Source: Pseudomonadota bacterium
Lineage (GTDB): Bacteria; Pseudomonadota; Gammaproteobacteria; Pseudomonadales; Azotimanducaceae
Direction: 5' to 3'
Length of the DNA: 32,703 nucleotides
Assembly (NCBI GenBank): GCA_027624035.1
Contig: JAQBUI010000051.1
Location: 1 to 32,703, forward strand
Below are positions 15,373 through 24,800 of this stretch, one piece after another. The position numbers and the translations under genes were made by a program. Positions within the stretch are counted from its first letter, which is position 1. Every line of letters begins with the position of its first letter. The notes under the pieces are model-generated. The model was not told where the DNA came from. It was given only the letters and a program-made list of their open reading frames with translations, and did no database searches.

Positions 15373-16010
15373 ACCGGGACAAACGCTTTCAGTTTCTGAC
15401 GGCCCTTCGCCAGGAGAACCCCACTCCCAGAACGGAGTTGAAGTACACTTCGACGTTCGAACTGCTGATTTCGGTCATCCTGTCAGCCCAGGCGACCGAT
15501 GTCAGCGTTAACAAGGCCACCGAGAAGCTCTACCGGGTTGCAAACACCCCCCGAGCGATCCTGGCCCTGGGTGAGGATGGGTTGAAAGGCTACATCAAGA
15601 CGATTGGGCTCTTTAACAGCAAGGCAAAGAACATCATCAAGACCTGCCAGGCCCTCATCGACGAGCACGACTGCGTTGTGCCGGATAACCGAAAGGAACT
15701 GGAAGCGCTGCCCGGTGTGGGTCGCAAGACTGCCAATGTGGTGCTGAATACGGCCTTCGGGCAGCCCACGATGGCAGTGGATACCCACATCTTTCGGGTA
15801 TCCAACCGGACCCGATTCGCCCCCGGCAAGACCGTCCGGCAGGTGGAAGACAAGCTGATGAAAGTCATTCCGGACGAATTCATCCTGGATGCCCACCACT
15901 GGCTGATCCTGCACGGCCGATACATCTGTACCGCCCGTAAACCGAAGTGCGCCGCCTGTGTCGTCTATGACATCTGTGAATTCAAGGGCAAGCAAAAGGA
16001 CCTTGAATAG
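15369..16010 (+). CDS. nth: Endonuclease III
   Basis: Bifunctional DNA glycosylase/AP lyase that removes oxidised pyrimidines. It has the helix-hairpin-helix LPGVGRKTANVVLN with the catalytic lysine, the catalytic aspartate in AVDTHIFRVSNR, and a C-terminal [4Fe-4S] loop spaced C-x6-C-x2-C-x5-C (CTARKPKCAACVVYDIC). It is 213 residues long, as usual. The ATG overlaps the rsxE stop (ATGA) with an AGGAG six bases upstream. nth following rnfE is a widely conserved order in gammaproteobacteria. It converges with argG, 9 bp away, with no visible terminator. Confidence 0.98.
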   Translation: MNRDKRFQFLTALRQENPTPRTELKYTSTFELLISVILSAQATDVSVNKATEKLYRVANTPRAILALGEDGLKGYIKTIGLFNSKAKNIIKTCQALIDEHDCVVPDNRKELEALPGVGRKTANVVLNTAFGQPTMAVDTHIFRVSNRTRFAPGKTVRQVEDKLMKVIPDEFILDAHHWLILHGRYICTARKPKCAACVVYDICEFKGKQKDLE

Positions 16011-16019
16011 CCCGCGCGA

Positions 16020-17249
16020 TCAGTCACCCAGCAGATTGCGACCCATCTTGCTGGCAGTCTTCAAGCGCAGCGCGTTCAGCTTGATGAAGCCCTCGGCGTC
16101 AGACTGTTTATAGGCACCCGCATCATCTTCAAAGGTCACGACGTGGCTGTCGTACAGGCTGTCGGACACCGACTCCCGGCCCACGACCATGACATTGCCC
16201 TTGTAGAGCTTCAGCATCACCCGCCCGTTCACGTAACGCTGGGACTGGTCGATCAGGGCCTGCAGGGCCAGTCGCTCGGGGGACCACCAAAAACCGTTAT
16301 AGATCAGACTGGCGTAACGCGGCATCAGGTCATCCTTCAGATGCGCCAGTTCCCGGTCCAGGGTGATGGATTCGATGGCACGATGTGCCTTCAGCAGGAT
16401 GGTGCCGCCGGGGGTCTCGTAACAGCCACGGGCCTTCATACCGACGTAACGGTTTTCCACGATATCAACCCGACCAACGCCGTTGCTGCCTCCCACGGCA
16501 TTCAGGTGGGCCAGCGTTTCGGCCGCAGACATGGCCTTGCCATCCACGGCCACCACATCGCCATTTTCATAGGTCAGTTCCAGATAGGTGGGCTGATCCG
16601 GCGCGGCTTCGGGAGACACACTCCATAGCCACATGCCCTCCTCGGGCTCGGCCGCAGGGTCCTCCAGGATCCCGCCTTCATAGGAAATGTGCAGCAGGTT
16701 GGCATCCATGGAGTAGGGCGATTTTTCACCTTCGCGCTTCTGCTCCACCTTGATTTGATGCATTTCACAGAAGGCCATCAGCGACTCTCTGGAGTTGAGG
16801 TCCCACTCCCGCCAGGGCGCAATCACATGAACATCGGGCTTGAGGGCATAGACGCCCAGTTCAAAGCGAACCTGATCATTCCCCTTGCCGGTCGCGCCAT
16901 GGGCAATGGAATCTGCGCCGGTCTCATTGGCGACCTCGACCAGACGCTTGGCAATGAGCGGACGCGCAATGGAGGTGCCCAGAAGATACTCGCCCTCATA
17001 GATCGTATTGCAGCGAAACATCGGAAATACGAAATCACGAACGAATTCCTCACGCACATCATCGATGAAGATTTCCCGGACCCCCATGCTCTGGGCCTTC
17101 TCCCGCGCAGGGGCCAGTTCCTCGCCCTGGCCCAGGTCAGCGGTATAGGTGACCACTTCACACCCATAGGTTTCCTGCAGCCACTTCAGAATCACCGACG
17201 TATCCAGACCACCCGAATACGCCAGAACTGCCTTCTCGATCTTGCTCAT
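16020..17249 (-). CDS. argG: Argininosuccinate synthase
   Basis: Cytoplasmic ATP-dependent ligase joining citrulline and aspartate in arginine synthesis. The 409-residue product has the N-terminal PP-loop [24 protein letters not shown], the citrulline/aspartate-binding [14 protein letters not shown] and [17 protein letters not shown]. The start is the ATG at 17249 ([14 protein letters not shown]); an in-frame TTG extends the frame to 17354, but the added residues do not match the family. No other arg genes are nearby. It is divergent from pyrC across about 156 bp. Confidence 0.98.
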   Translation of the reverse strand: MSKIEKAVLAYSGGLDTSVILKWLQETYGCEVVTYTADLGQGEELAPAREKAQSMGVREIFIDDVREEFVRDFVFPMFRCNTIYEGEYLLGTSIARPLIAKRLVEVANETGADSIAHGATGKGNDQVRFELGVYALKPDVHVIAPWREWDLNSRESLMAFCEMHQIKVEQKREGEKSPYSMDANLLHISYEGGILEDPAAEPEEGMWLWSVSPEAAPDQPTYLELTYENGDVVAVDGKAMSAAETLAHLNAVGGSNGVGRVDIVENRYVGMKARGCYETPGGTILLKAHRAIESITLDRELAHLKDDLMPRYASLIYNGFWWSPERLALQALIDQSQRYVNGRVMLKLYKGNVMVVGRESVSDSLYDSHVVTFEDDAGAYKQSDAEGFIKLNALRLKTASKMGRNLLGD

Positions 17250-17370
17250 GTTCACCAACACCTGAAAAAGAGGCGCTATGGTAACGCGTCCACCCTGATT
17301 CGCAACACATGCACGTATGAGTGACCATGGGCGTTCGTCCCGAGTCAGCGACAAGCAGTCACCTCAGCCG

Positions 17371-17379
17371 TGGTACAAT
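17371..17379 (+). promoter_or_regulatory. Extended -10 promoter for pyrC
   Basis: TGGTACAAT is an extended -10 element (TG, one base, TACAAT at 17374-17379) without a convincing -35. It lies 26 bp before the pyrC ATG, giving a short leader of about 20 bases. Confidence 0.45.
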
Positions 17380-17405
17380 TCCGGTTCAACATCCCAGACC
17401 ACCCA

Positions 17406-18446
17406 ATGCGCTCGATCACCATAACCCGGCCTGACGATTGGCACGTCCACCTGCGTGATGGCCCCTACCTGAAGGACACCGTCCGCGACGTCGCTCGCTA
17501 TTTTGGCCGGGCCGTCGTGATGCCCAATCTGGTACCGGCCATCACCAATGTCGAACTCGCCAGCGAGTACCAGCAACGGATCAGGTCGGTGATTCCCGAG
17601 GGCAGTGTTTTCTCGCCACTGATGACGCTGTACCTGACCGATGATACGACACCTCAGATGGTGCTCGACGCCAGTGCGTCAGGGCTCATCCACGCCATGA
17701 AGCTATATCCGGCAGGCGTGACAACTAACTCGGCCGCAGGCGTCAACTCACTTGAGGCGCTCTATCCTGTGTTTGAAGCCATGTCAGAGTCCGGTATGGT
17801 GCTTGCCGTACACGGTGAGGTGGCAGACGAGTCAGTAGACATCTTTGACCGTGAGGCCGTTTTTATCGACCGGCACCTTCGTGGCATCCACGAACGCTTT
17901 CCGTACCTGCGAATCGTGTTCGAGCACATCACCACCCGTGATGCCGTGGATTTCGTACGACAGACCTCGAACCATGTTGGCGCCACCATTACGGCACACC
18001 ACCTTCTGTATAATCGCAACCACCTGCTTTCCGGTGGCATGAAGCCGATCTACTATTGCCTTCCGGTCCTCAAGCGCGACATCCATCAGCGCGCATTGAT
18101 CGACGCGGCCGTTTCGGGCGATCCGAGTTTCTTTCTGGGGACCGATTCTGCGCCTCATCCAAGGTCCGCCAAGGAGAACGCCTGCGGCTGTGCGGCGGGC
18201 GCCTATACAGCCCACGCAGCCATTGAGCTCTATGCCGAGATCTTCGATGAGCAGGGCGCGCTGGACGCGCTCGAAGCATTCGCAAGCCATTTCGGTCCTG
18301 ATTTCTACCGGCTGCCCAGAAACCAGGAAACGATCACGCTTCAGGAACAATCCTGGAAAGTACCACCGTTACTGTCGTTTGGCACCGACGAACTGGTCCC
18401 TATTCGTGCGGACGATTCGATACACTGGAGTGTCGACCTTGTCTAA
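17406..18446 (+). CDS. pyrC: Dihydroorotase
   Basis: Zinc enzyme that cyclises carbamoyl-aspartate to dihydroorotate in pyrimidine synthesis. The 346-residue product is the E. coli PyrC type: HVHLRDG metal-binding start, the [13 protein letters not shown] segment with the carboxylated lysine, [29 protein letters not shown] and FLGTDSAPH with the catalytic aspartate. The start is taken at 17406 ([15 protein letters not shown]); 12 extra in-frame codons upstream would overlap the promoter. The stop TAA lies in the first unit of a 12-bp tandem repeat, and rnt follows after 51 bp. Confidence 0.97.
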   Translation: MRSITITRPDDWHVHLRDGPYLKDTVRDVARYFGRAVVMPNLVPAITNVELASEYQQRIRSVIPEGSVFSPLMTLYLTDDTTPQMVLDASASGLIHAMKLYPAGVTTNSAAGVNSLEALYPVFEAMSESGMVLAVHGEVADESVDIFDREAVFIDRHLRGIHERFPYLRIVFEHITTRDAVDFVRQTSNHVGATITAHHLLYNRNHLLSGGMKPIYYCLPVLKRDIHQRALIDAAVSGDPSFFLGTDSAPHPRSAKENACGCAAGAYTAHAAIELYAEIFDEQGALDALEAFASHFGPDFYRLPRNQETITLQEQSWKVPPLLSFGTDELVPIRADDSIHWSVDLV

Positions 18447-18483
18447 ACTGAAGTCTAAACTGAAGTCTAAGCTGAAGTCTAAA
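18442..18483 (+). repeat. 12-bp tandem repeat at the pyrC stop codon
   Basis: Three and a half copies of TCTAAACTGAAG, the third with one change (TCTAAG). The first copy contains the pyrC stop. In the pyrC frame every copy repeats that TAA, so changes in copy number cannot alter PyrC; they would only change the distance to rnt. Confidence 0.9.
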
Positions 18484-18497
18484 CCCAGGATGTTCTC

Positions 18498-19121
18498 TTG
18501 AACGGAGAAAAGTCACCAATAGCGCACCGATTCCGGGGATACCTGCCGGTCGTTGTGGATCTGGAAACAGGCGGCTTCAATGCCCGGACCGATGCTCTGC
18601 TGGAACTCGCCGCGGTCATCATCCATATGGAGGATGACGGCAGGCTGGCGCCAGGAAAACAGATTTTCTACAACGTGGAACCGTTCGAGGGAGCCAATAT
18701 CGAACAGGCTTCACTGGATTTCACCGGGATAGATCCACAGAATCCGCTTCGTGGCGCCGTGGATGAAAAGGAAGCCCTCGCGGAGACGTTTCGGGAGATC
18801 CGCGCAGAACTGCGCCACACCGGTTGCCACAGGGCCATCCTGGTCGCGCACAATGCGGCCTTTGATCTGGGCTTCGTGAATGCCACCGCCGACAGAAACA
18901 ACCTGAAGCGAAACCCCTTTCATCCGTTCTCTACCCTGGACACCGTTTCCCTCGCCGCTCTGGCGTTCGGGCAGACCGTACTGGCGCGCGCCTGTGCAAG
19001 CGCTGGCATCGAATTCAGCGCGGACGAAGCCCATAGTGCCAACTATGATTGCGACAAGACGGCCGAGATATTCTGCCACATCATGAACCGATGGCAGGCT
19101 CTGCAGGAGGCAGAGCGCTGA
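18498..19121 (+). CDS. rnt: Ribonuclease T
   Basis: DEDDh-type 3'-5' exoribonuclease that trims the 3' ends of tRNA and other stable RNAs. The 207-residue product begins like E. coli RNase T (HRFRGYLPVVVDLETGGFNARTDALLELAA, with the Asp-Glu pair of Exo I) and continues with VEPFEGANI, LVAHNAAFDLGFV (Exo II), NPFHPFSTLDT and AHSANYDCDKTAEIF (Exo III, with the catalytic His and Asp). The start is a TTG at 18498 with AGGA seven bases upstream; the nearby ATG at 18490 is out of frame and stops after three codons. It is co-oriented with pyrC. Confidence 0.96.
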   Translation: MNGEKSPIAHRFRGYLPVVVDLETGGFNARTDALLELAAVIIHMEDDGRLAPGKQIFYNVEPFEGANIEQASLDFTGIDPQNPLRGAVDEKEALAETFREIRAELRHTGCHRAILVAHNAAFDLGFVNATADRNNLKRNPFHPFSTLDTVSLAALAFGQTVLARACASAGIEFSADEAHSANYDCDKTAEIFCHIMNRWQALQEAER

Positions 19122-19155
19122 TATTCAAACCTTGACGGCCAATTCACAGAAATGA

Positions 19156-19185
19156 AAAGCCCGCCAACTGGCGGGCTTTCTTTCT
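19156..19185. terminator. Bidirectional rho-independent terminator between rnt and rubrerythrin
   Basis: AAAGCCCGCC (19156-19165), loop AACT, then GGCGGGCTTT (19170-19179): a perfect 10-bp stem followed by T-rich sequence on the plus strand. The A-run before the stem gives a T-run on the minus strand. It lies between convergent genes and can serve both. Confidence 0.92.
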
Positions 19186-19232
19186 AAAGGCGTGGATGAA
19201 GCTCTGTGCCCGTGTCGGGCACAGAGGCAACT

Positions 19233-19652
19233 TCAGCCGTCCAGACCGTCCAACGCTTTCTGGAATCTGTTGGCATGAGAACGCTCGGCTTTAGCAAGTG
19301 TTTCCATCCAGTCAGCAATCTCGTCAAATCCTTCATCACGAGCCGTCTTGGCCATGCCTGGATACATATCGGTGTACTCATGGGTCTCACCTGCAACGGC
19401 TGCGGCGAGGTTGTCAGAGGTCGCACCAATAGGTAGGCCGGTAGCAGGGTCGCCGGTTTCTTCCAGATACTCAAGGTGCCCGTGAGCATGGCCCGTTTCA
19501 CCTTCGGCGGTGGAACGGAACACGGCGGAAACATCGTTGTATCCTTCTACGTCTGCCTTTGCAGCAAAGTAGAGATAACGACGATTTGCCTGGCTTTCGC
19601 CGGCGAATGCATCTTTGAGATTCTGTTCTGTTTTACTGCCTTTCAAATCCAT
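19233..19652 (-). CDS. Rubrerythrin family protein (lacks the rubredoxin domain)
   Basis: Four-helix ferritin-like diiron protein, probably a peroxide-reducing stress protein. The 139-residue product retains the likely ligands: Glu19 (FAGESQANRRY), Glu52/His55 (EGETGHAHGH), Glu89 and Glu92 (GETHEY), and Glu123/His126 (KAERSHANRF). Classical rubrerythrin has a C-terminal rubredoxin domain of about 40-50 residues with Cys pairs; this protein ends before it and contains no cysteine, so it needs an external electron donor. A GAGG lies about eight bases before the ATG. Confidence 0.94.
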   Translation of the reverse strand: MDLKGSKTEQNLKDAFAGESQANRRYLYFAAKADVEGYNDVSAVFRSTAEGETGHAHGHLEYLEETGDPATGLPIGATSDNLAAAVAGETHEYTDMYPGMAKTARDEGFDEIADWMETLAKAERSHANRFQKALDGLDG

Positions 19653-19693
19653 GTCTGTGCCTCGTAATAGGTGAGTTAAACGTTCGTTGCGAG

Positions 19694-19699
19694 AGTATA
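19694..19699 (-). promoter_or_regulatory. Candidate -10 element for the rubrerythrin gene
   Basis: TATACT on the minus strand, about 42 bp before the ATG. The -35 region is unclear (TTTTGG at a 17-base spacing is poor), so an activator may be needed. Confidence 0.35.
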
Positions 19700-19756
19700 A
19701 CCAACGCTCGCCGCCGCCAAAAGGTGTAGGGCAAAGGTTTCTGACGGGGTCCGGGA

Positions 19757-20095
19757 CTAGGCCTGTTCCTGCTGGCCTTCCTCGACCGCAGCTTCCTTGA
19801 CCAGGGGCATTAGCTCGCCACTCTGGTACATCTCGATAATGATGTCACAGCCGCCAATCAGCTCACCGCCGATGAACAACTGGGGAAATGTGGGCCAGTC
19901 AGAATACTGGGGCAGGTTTGCCCGGATGTCGGGGTTTGCCAGAATGTCGATATAGGCGAAGCGTTCCCCGCAGGCCATCAGGGCCTGTGATGCCTGCGCG
20001 GAAAACCCGCACTGCGGCTGGTCCGGTGACCCCTTCATATAGAGCAGAACGGGGTTGCTCTCGACCTGCTGCTTGATGACTTCCAGAATTTCCAT
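19757..20095 (-). CDS. grxD: Monothiol glutaredoxin, CGFS type
   Basis: Cytoplasmic glutaredoxin that binds a [2Fe-2S] cluster with glutathione and takes part in Fe-S delivery and iron regulation. The 112-residue product has the KGSPDQPQCGFS active site, SDWPTFPQLFIGGELIGG with the cis-proline, and GGCDII for glutathione contact. The ATG at 20095 is preceded by GAGAGG at five bases; the open frame to 20302 runs back into hyuB and is not credible. The C-terminus is rich in Glu and Gln. It lies 65 bp after hyuB on the same strand. Confidence 0.97.
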   Translation of the reverse strand: MEILEVIKQQVESNPVLLYMKGSPDQPQCGFSAQASQALMACGERFAYIDILANPDIRANLPQYSDWPTFPQLFIGGELIGGCDIIIEMYQSGELMPLVKEAAVEEGQQEQA

Positions 20096-20160
20096 TGCGG
20101 CCTCTCCATTAAGTTTGACAACAGACAATTCTACCCAATCTGCACGAGAATTGCTGCGGA

Positions 20161-21699
20161 TCAGTTGGACCCGCCACCGCCAGGCGTCTCTATCCGCAGC
20201 ACCTGACCCGTCTGAACACTCAACTGACACTTTCCCGGAACAGGCTTGCCATCCAGGAAATTCCGACCCCGCTGACCATCGCCTCCGCCTCGAATACCCC
20301 ATGGAGCGTGAAGGCGACGCTCCGTCAGCAGGGTGACCTCTGCCGGCGCCAGAAATTCGAACTCCCGAATCAGACCATCTCCACCCGGAAAGCGACCCTG
20401 CCCGCCAGATGCCTGCCGCAGTGCGTAGCGGCGGATCCGCAATGGAAAGTGCATCTCCAGACTCTCTATGGGCGTATTCAAGGTATTGGTCATGTGACTC
20501 TGAACTGCGCTGGCGCCGGCGGCATACGGCATCGCACCGGTGCCCCCGCCGAGGGTCTCGTAGTAGTCCCAGGGTGGCTGCACTTGATGGTTACCCATTG
20601 CAACATTGTTCATGGTCCCCTGACTGGCTGCCGGAATGCGGCCCGGTACCGCCAGCGCGAGGGCACCGAGCACCACATCGGCGATTCGCATTGATGTCTC
20701 GACATTACCTGCAGCCACGGCGGCTGGGCGACGAGCATTGACAAGGCTTCCCTCGGGGGCCGACACCCGGACACAGGAGAACGTCCCGGCACAGGCTGGC
20801 GTATAGTCCGGTAACAGACATCGAAACACGTAAAACACAGCGGCAGCGGCCACCGACAAAGGACAGTTCACGTTACCCCGGACCTGCGCCGAGGTACCTT
20901 CAAAATCCACGTGGACCCCATCATCGGTCACCTCAATGCAGCACGCCACCGCAATGTCCCTGGTCCCACAGCCATCGTCATCGAGACAGTCCGAGAACGA
21001 ATATCGACCGCGAGGAAGTTCTGCCAGTGCTGCCAGTGCGATCTTTCGACCGTAATCGTTGATGGCGCGGACACCTTCCCTGAACTGATCCAGCCCCGAT
21101 GAATCGCCCCCCAGGGTGGCAACCAGTTCATTCAAGCGATTGATTCCAGTACGGTTGGCGCTGCGCTGGGCGGCGAAATCGCCGCTCACCTCGGCCCCGC
21201 CGATATCAGACAGCTTGCCAAGCGCGGCTTCGTCAACTCGTCCGCCCCGCACGAGTAGAGTCGGCGGAATGACAACGCCCTCTTCCTCCAGTGTGGTCGA
21301 AACAGGCATGGACCCCGGCGTGATCGCACCAATGTTTGCGTGATGAGCCCGGTTGACGACGAAACCAACCCGTTCTGTCCCCATGAAGAAGGGCGAAATC
21401 AGGGTCACGTCCGGCAGATGAGTCCCGCCCAGGAAAGGATCATTCAAAGCGAGCACATCGCCATTGCCCCACTCGACCGACTCCACAATGCTGCGCATGG
21501 CAAAGGCCATACTGCCCAGATGAACGGGTATATGGGCCGCCTGGGCAAACAGTTCACCCTGACTGTCGAACAGTGCACAGGAAAAATCCAGACGATCCTT
21601 GATGTTGGGCGACAATGCCGCCTGACGGAGGATCAAACCCATCTCCTGGCAAATGCCTTCTACTCGCTTGATGAAGATGGATAGGGCAACGGGGTCCAA
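20161..21699 (-). CDS. Hydantoinase B/oxoprolinase family protein (HyuB-like)
   Basis: Large HyuB-type subunit of ATP-dependent hydantoinase/5-oxoprolinase/acetone carboxylase-like enzymes. The 512-residue product opens in the usual way (DPVALSIFIKRVEGICQEMG), then DRLDFSCALFD, HIPVHLGSM, NDPFLGGTHLPDVT, NRAHHANIGAITPGSMP and ends ETPGGGGSN. The start appears to be TTG at 21699, which puts DP at the family position. Enzymes of this group need a HyuA partner; none is adjacent, because the next gene upstream is the cyclic-di-GMP protein. Substrate unknown. Confidence 0.93.
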   Translation of the reverse strand: MDPVALSIFIKRVEGICQEMGLILRQAALSPNIKDRLDFSCALFDSQGELFAQAAHIPVHLGSMAFAMRSIVESVEWGNGDVLALNDPFLGGTHLPDVTLISPFFMGTERVGFVVNRAHHANIGAITPGSMPVSTTLEEEGVVIPPTLLVRGGRVDEAALGKLSDIGGAEVSGDFAAQRSANRTGINRLNELVATLGGDSSGLDQFREGVRAINDYGRKIALAALAELPRGRYSFSDCLDDDGCGTRDIAVACCIEVTDDGVHVDFEGTSAQVRGNVNCPLSVAAAAVFYVFRCLLPDYTPACAGTFSCVRVSAPEGSLVNARRPAAVAAGNVETSMRIADVVLGALALAVPGRIPAASQGTMNNVAMGNHQVQPPWDYYETLGGGTGAMPYAAGASAVQSHMTNTLNTPIESLEMHFPLRIRRYALRQASGGQGRFPGGDGLIREFEFLAPAEVTLLTERRLHAPWGIRGGGDGQRGRNFLDGKPVPGKCQLSVQTGQVLRIETPGGGGSN

Positions 21700-21855
21700 C
21701 GGGGTACATCTCTGGTCGGTGCGAGGTCATAGTGTATCCCACGATTGGTGCACGGACACCACCACAAGAAGACTTCAGGGGGCTCACACCGGGCGTTCCC
21801 TCAGGCTATTCTGATGGGCTTTCGATGAGCCAATTCGATGGGCTGGATGGACAGG

Positions 21856-24800
21856 CTATCTGGAAGGGCTGAGCAATTCCACAATCGGACGCTTTTTCTC
21901 GACGCCGTAGCCCTGGGCGAAGTCGACGCCAATCTCACGCAGAATATCCATGACCTCGTCATCCTCCACGTACTCCGCAATGGTCTTCTTGCCCATGAAG
22001 TGTCCGATCTCGTTGATGGACTTCACCACCGCGTAGTCGCTTGGGTTTGACTTGATGTCCTTGACAAAAATACCGTCGATCTTCAGGAAATCAACAGGCA
22101 GGTTGCGCAGGTAGCTATAGGAGGACAACCCGGTGCCAAAGTCGTCCAGGGAGAACTGCACTCCGATGATCTTGAGCTTGTCCATGAACTCCACCACATC
22201 ATCGAGATTTCCAATCGCCGAGGTCTCTGTGATTTCGAAACAGATTCGTGAGGTCGGTAGCCGGGTTTGGTTAAACTGTTCGAGGACAAATTCCATAAAA
22301 TCCGGCTCAGTCAAACTGTTACCAGAAACGTTGATGGAGAAAGCGCCGAGATCGTCGAGCTTGAGAATGTTGCTGGCGATGAATTCAAAAGCATTCTTGA
22401 TCACCCATCGATCAATAGCACCCATGCGATTGTACGTCTCGGCCGCGATGATGAAGTCCTGAGGCGGCATCGGCTCACCCTTGTCATCAAGGACTGTCAG
22501 CAACACCTCGTAATGTGCATGTTCCTTGCCCTTCTCATCCAGCGGTGCAATCTTCTGACAGTTCAGGACGAAACGATCCTCCTCAAGGGCCTTGTCAATT
22601 TGCGAGACGAACTCCATGACGCCCCGCCGGTGACCCATATCCGAATCTTCGGCTGTGTATTCCTGGAGCCGGTCCCGCCCGGCCTCCTTGGCCGCAATGC
22701 AGGCCGCATCCGCACCCTGCAGGATTTCAGAAACCGACTTGGTCGACTCGTCGACGAAAACCCAGCCACAGCTGGTGGTCAGGGAGAACTGTTCAGCGCG
22801 CCATTTAAACCGGTGCGCCTTAACCACGTCGCCAATCTTCTTGAGTACCGCCAGACCATGCTCTTTCTCTGAATTCTCGATCAGCACGCCATATTCATCC
22901 CCACCCAGCCGGGCAAGAATGACGCCATCATCAACGACACGTCGCATCTCCCCGCCGATTTCCATCAGTAGCTGGTCGCCCGCTTCATGGCCCCCTGTGT
23001 TGTTCACGACCTTGAACTGGTCGAGATCGAAGTAAGCCACCACATGGGTCTTCTTGTCCCGCTTGCTGACACCCAGCGCCCTTTCCAGCTCCCGTTCAAA
23101 TTCCTTACGGTTGACCAGACCGGTCAACTCATCATGGGTTGCCTGATGAGTAAGCTGATTGTGCATGTCCTGCAACATTCTGTGGCTCGCCCGGTCGGTC
23201 AGGGGGATGTCCGCCTCCTCAAGAATCCGAACCTGGCCCTCGATCATCATTGTGGCGAGTTCTTCCACTGCGAGGTCATGGGAATTGGCGCCGCGACGGT
23301 TGACGAACACCAGTCGGGACTGATCCTCGGATATCCAGGCCACGATGGCGATTTCAGGCTCTTCCTGCTGCTTCAGGAATTCCACCCACTCACCGACATG
23401 CATGAGGCCCGCGCGCTCTCTGGCTCGCTCCCATTTCTCATCACCGGACATTTCCTCGATGATTTTCTGACGAATGGCATCACGCTCGCCAACATCAGTA
23501 AAACCGAGCGTGTCTGCAATCGATTCCTCAATAGCGACCTTTGGCAGGGATGCTCCACGATCATCACTGGTCAGCATTTTGCGCAGAGAGTTGAGCAGCG
23601 GTATCCGCTGGCCCGGCTCGTAGGAGATGGAGTCCAACCCGGCTGAAATGTGCTCCATCAGCTCCTCGGGCGGCATATAGTCCGGAGACTGACTGGGGTC
23701 AGCACCCTCCTCCGTGTACTGGAACAGTTGTTCCAGAGCCTGCAGGTGCTTGCGCCAGTCTGTACTCTCCTGCCCCTGCCGTAGATGGGTATTGACCATC
23801 AGGTTGCGCCAACCGGGCATGAGCAGCTTCATCAGCACTTCAGGGACTTGCTTGCCTGCAAGACGCTTGTCCAGTTCGGTGACGACCGCCTTTTGGGCGT
23901 TCCGAAGCGTCTGCTGACCCTCGCTGGCCTTCACGGCCCGCTGAACGTTTCCGGTGAACGCCCGGGACTGCCGGTCGATCAGAGGCTGCAGTTGTTCATA
24001 GGCATCGTCAAATACCGAGGGGTCCTGATCATAGTTCTCATTGATGCCCTGAATGATCTGGTCAACATGCCGTTTGACCGATCCTGTTTCCGCACCACCC
24101 AGCCTCGCGAGTTGATTGATCACTTCAACAGACCGGTGGGGATTGGTTTTCGACAGGAAGTCAGACCTCGTAGTGGCAACCTTGTCGAGGGTCAGTTCCA
24201 ACTGACGAACCCAGTCCTTGACACCCTCTGAGAGCAATTCATCCTGTTCAATGTTGTCCACCAGGCTCTCTACTACTTCAATGCCTTCTGCGGCCTGGGG
24301 TGAGAGGCGGCGCTGTCGACCATCTGCGACCGCGCCGTCCATCAGACGTTGCCTGATCGGCAAGCGCATGCCGGATTCTCTCTTGTAGGACTGTAGCTCC
24401 TGGAGCATGTGTTCTACTTCATCGAGCTCTACATAATCCTGATCACCATCGTCATCGTAACCGTCGAAATCATCCATCAACTGGCGAACGGTACCGTAGA
24501 GATTGCTGATCGCCTCGCCCATGTCCCTCGGTTGGGGACGTTTGGGCATCTCGCGAATGCTGCGTGGCCTTGGGGGGTGCTGCGGCCGGCTTTGCGTTGT
24601 ATCCTCTTCCCTGGCTTGTTCTCTCTCCGGGGCACGTTGGGGAGCCTTGGTCTTTTGTTCTTCACGACGTGACTGGAGTTCGTCTTTCAGCAGGTCCTGC
24701 AGGTCAATGAGTTCTTCGACCTCATCATCTGTGTCCTCCGGGTCATCGTCCGGCTCCGGGATCGTAGCCTCAGGCTCCGGTTGCTCGATGATCTCCTCTT

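Noticed and set aside
21800-21855. Short GATGGGCT direct repeats after the large cyclic-di-GMP gene
   Set aside because: Only two 8-bp copies in a 156-bp gap; too short to distinguish from chance.
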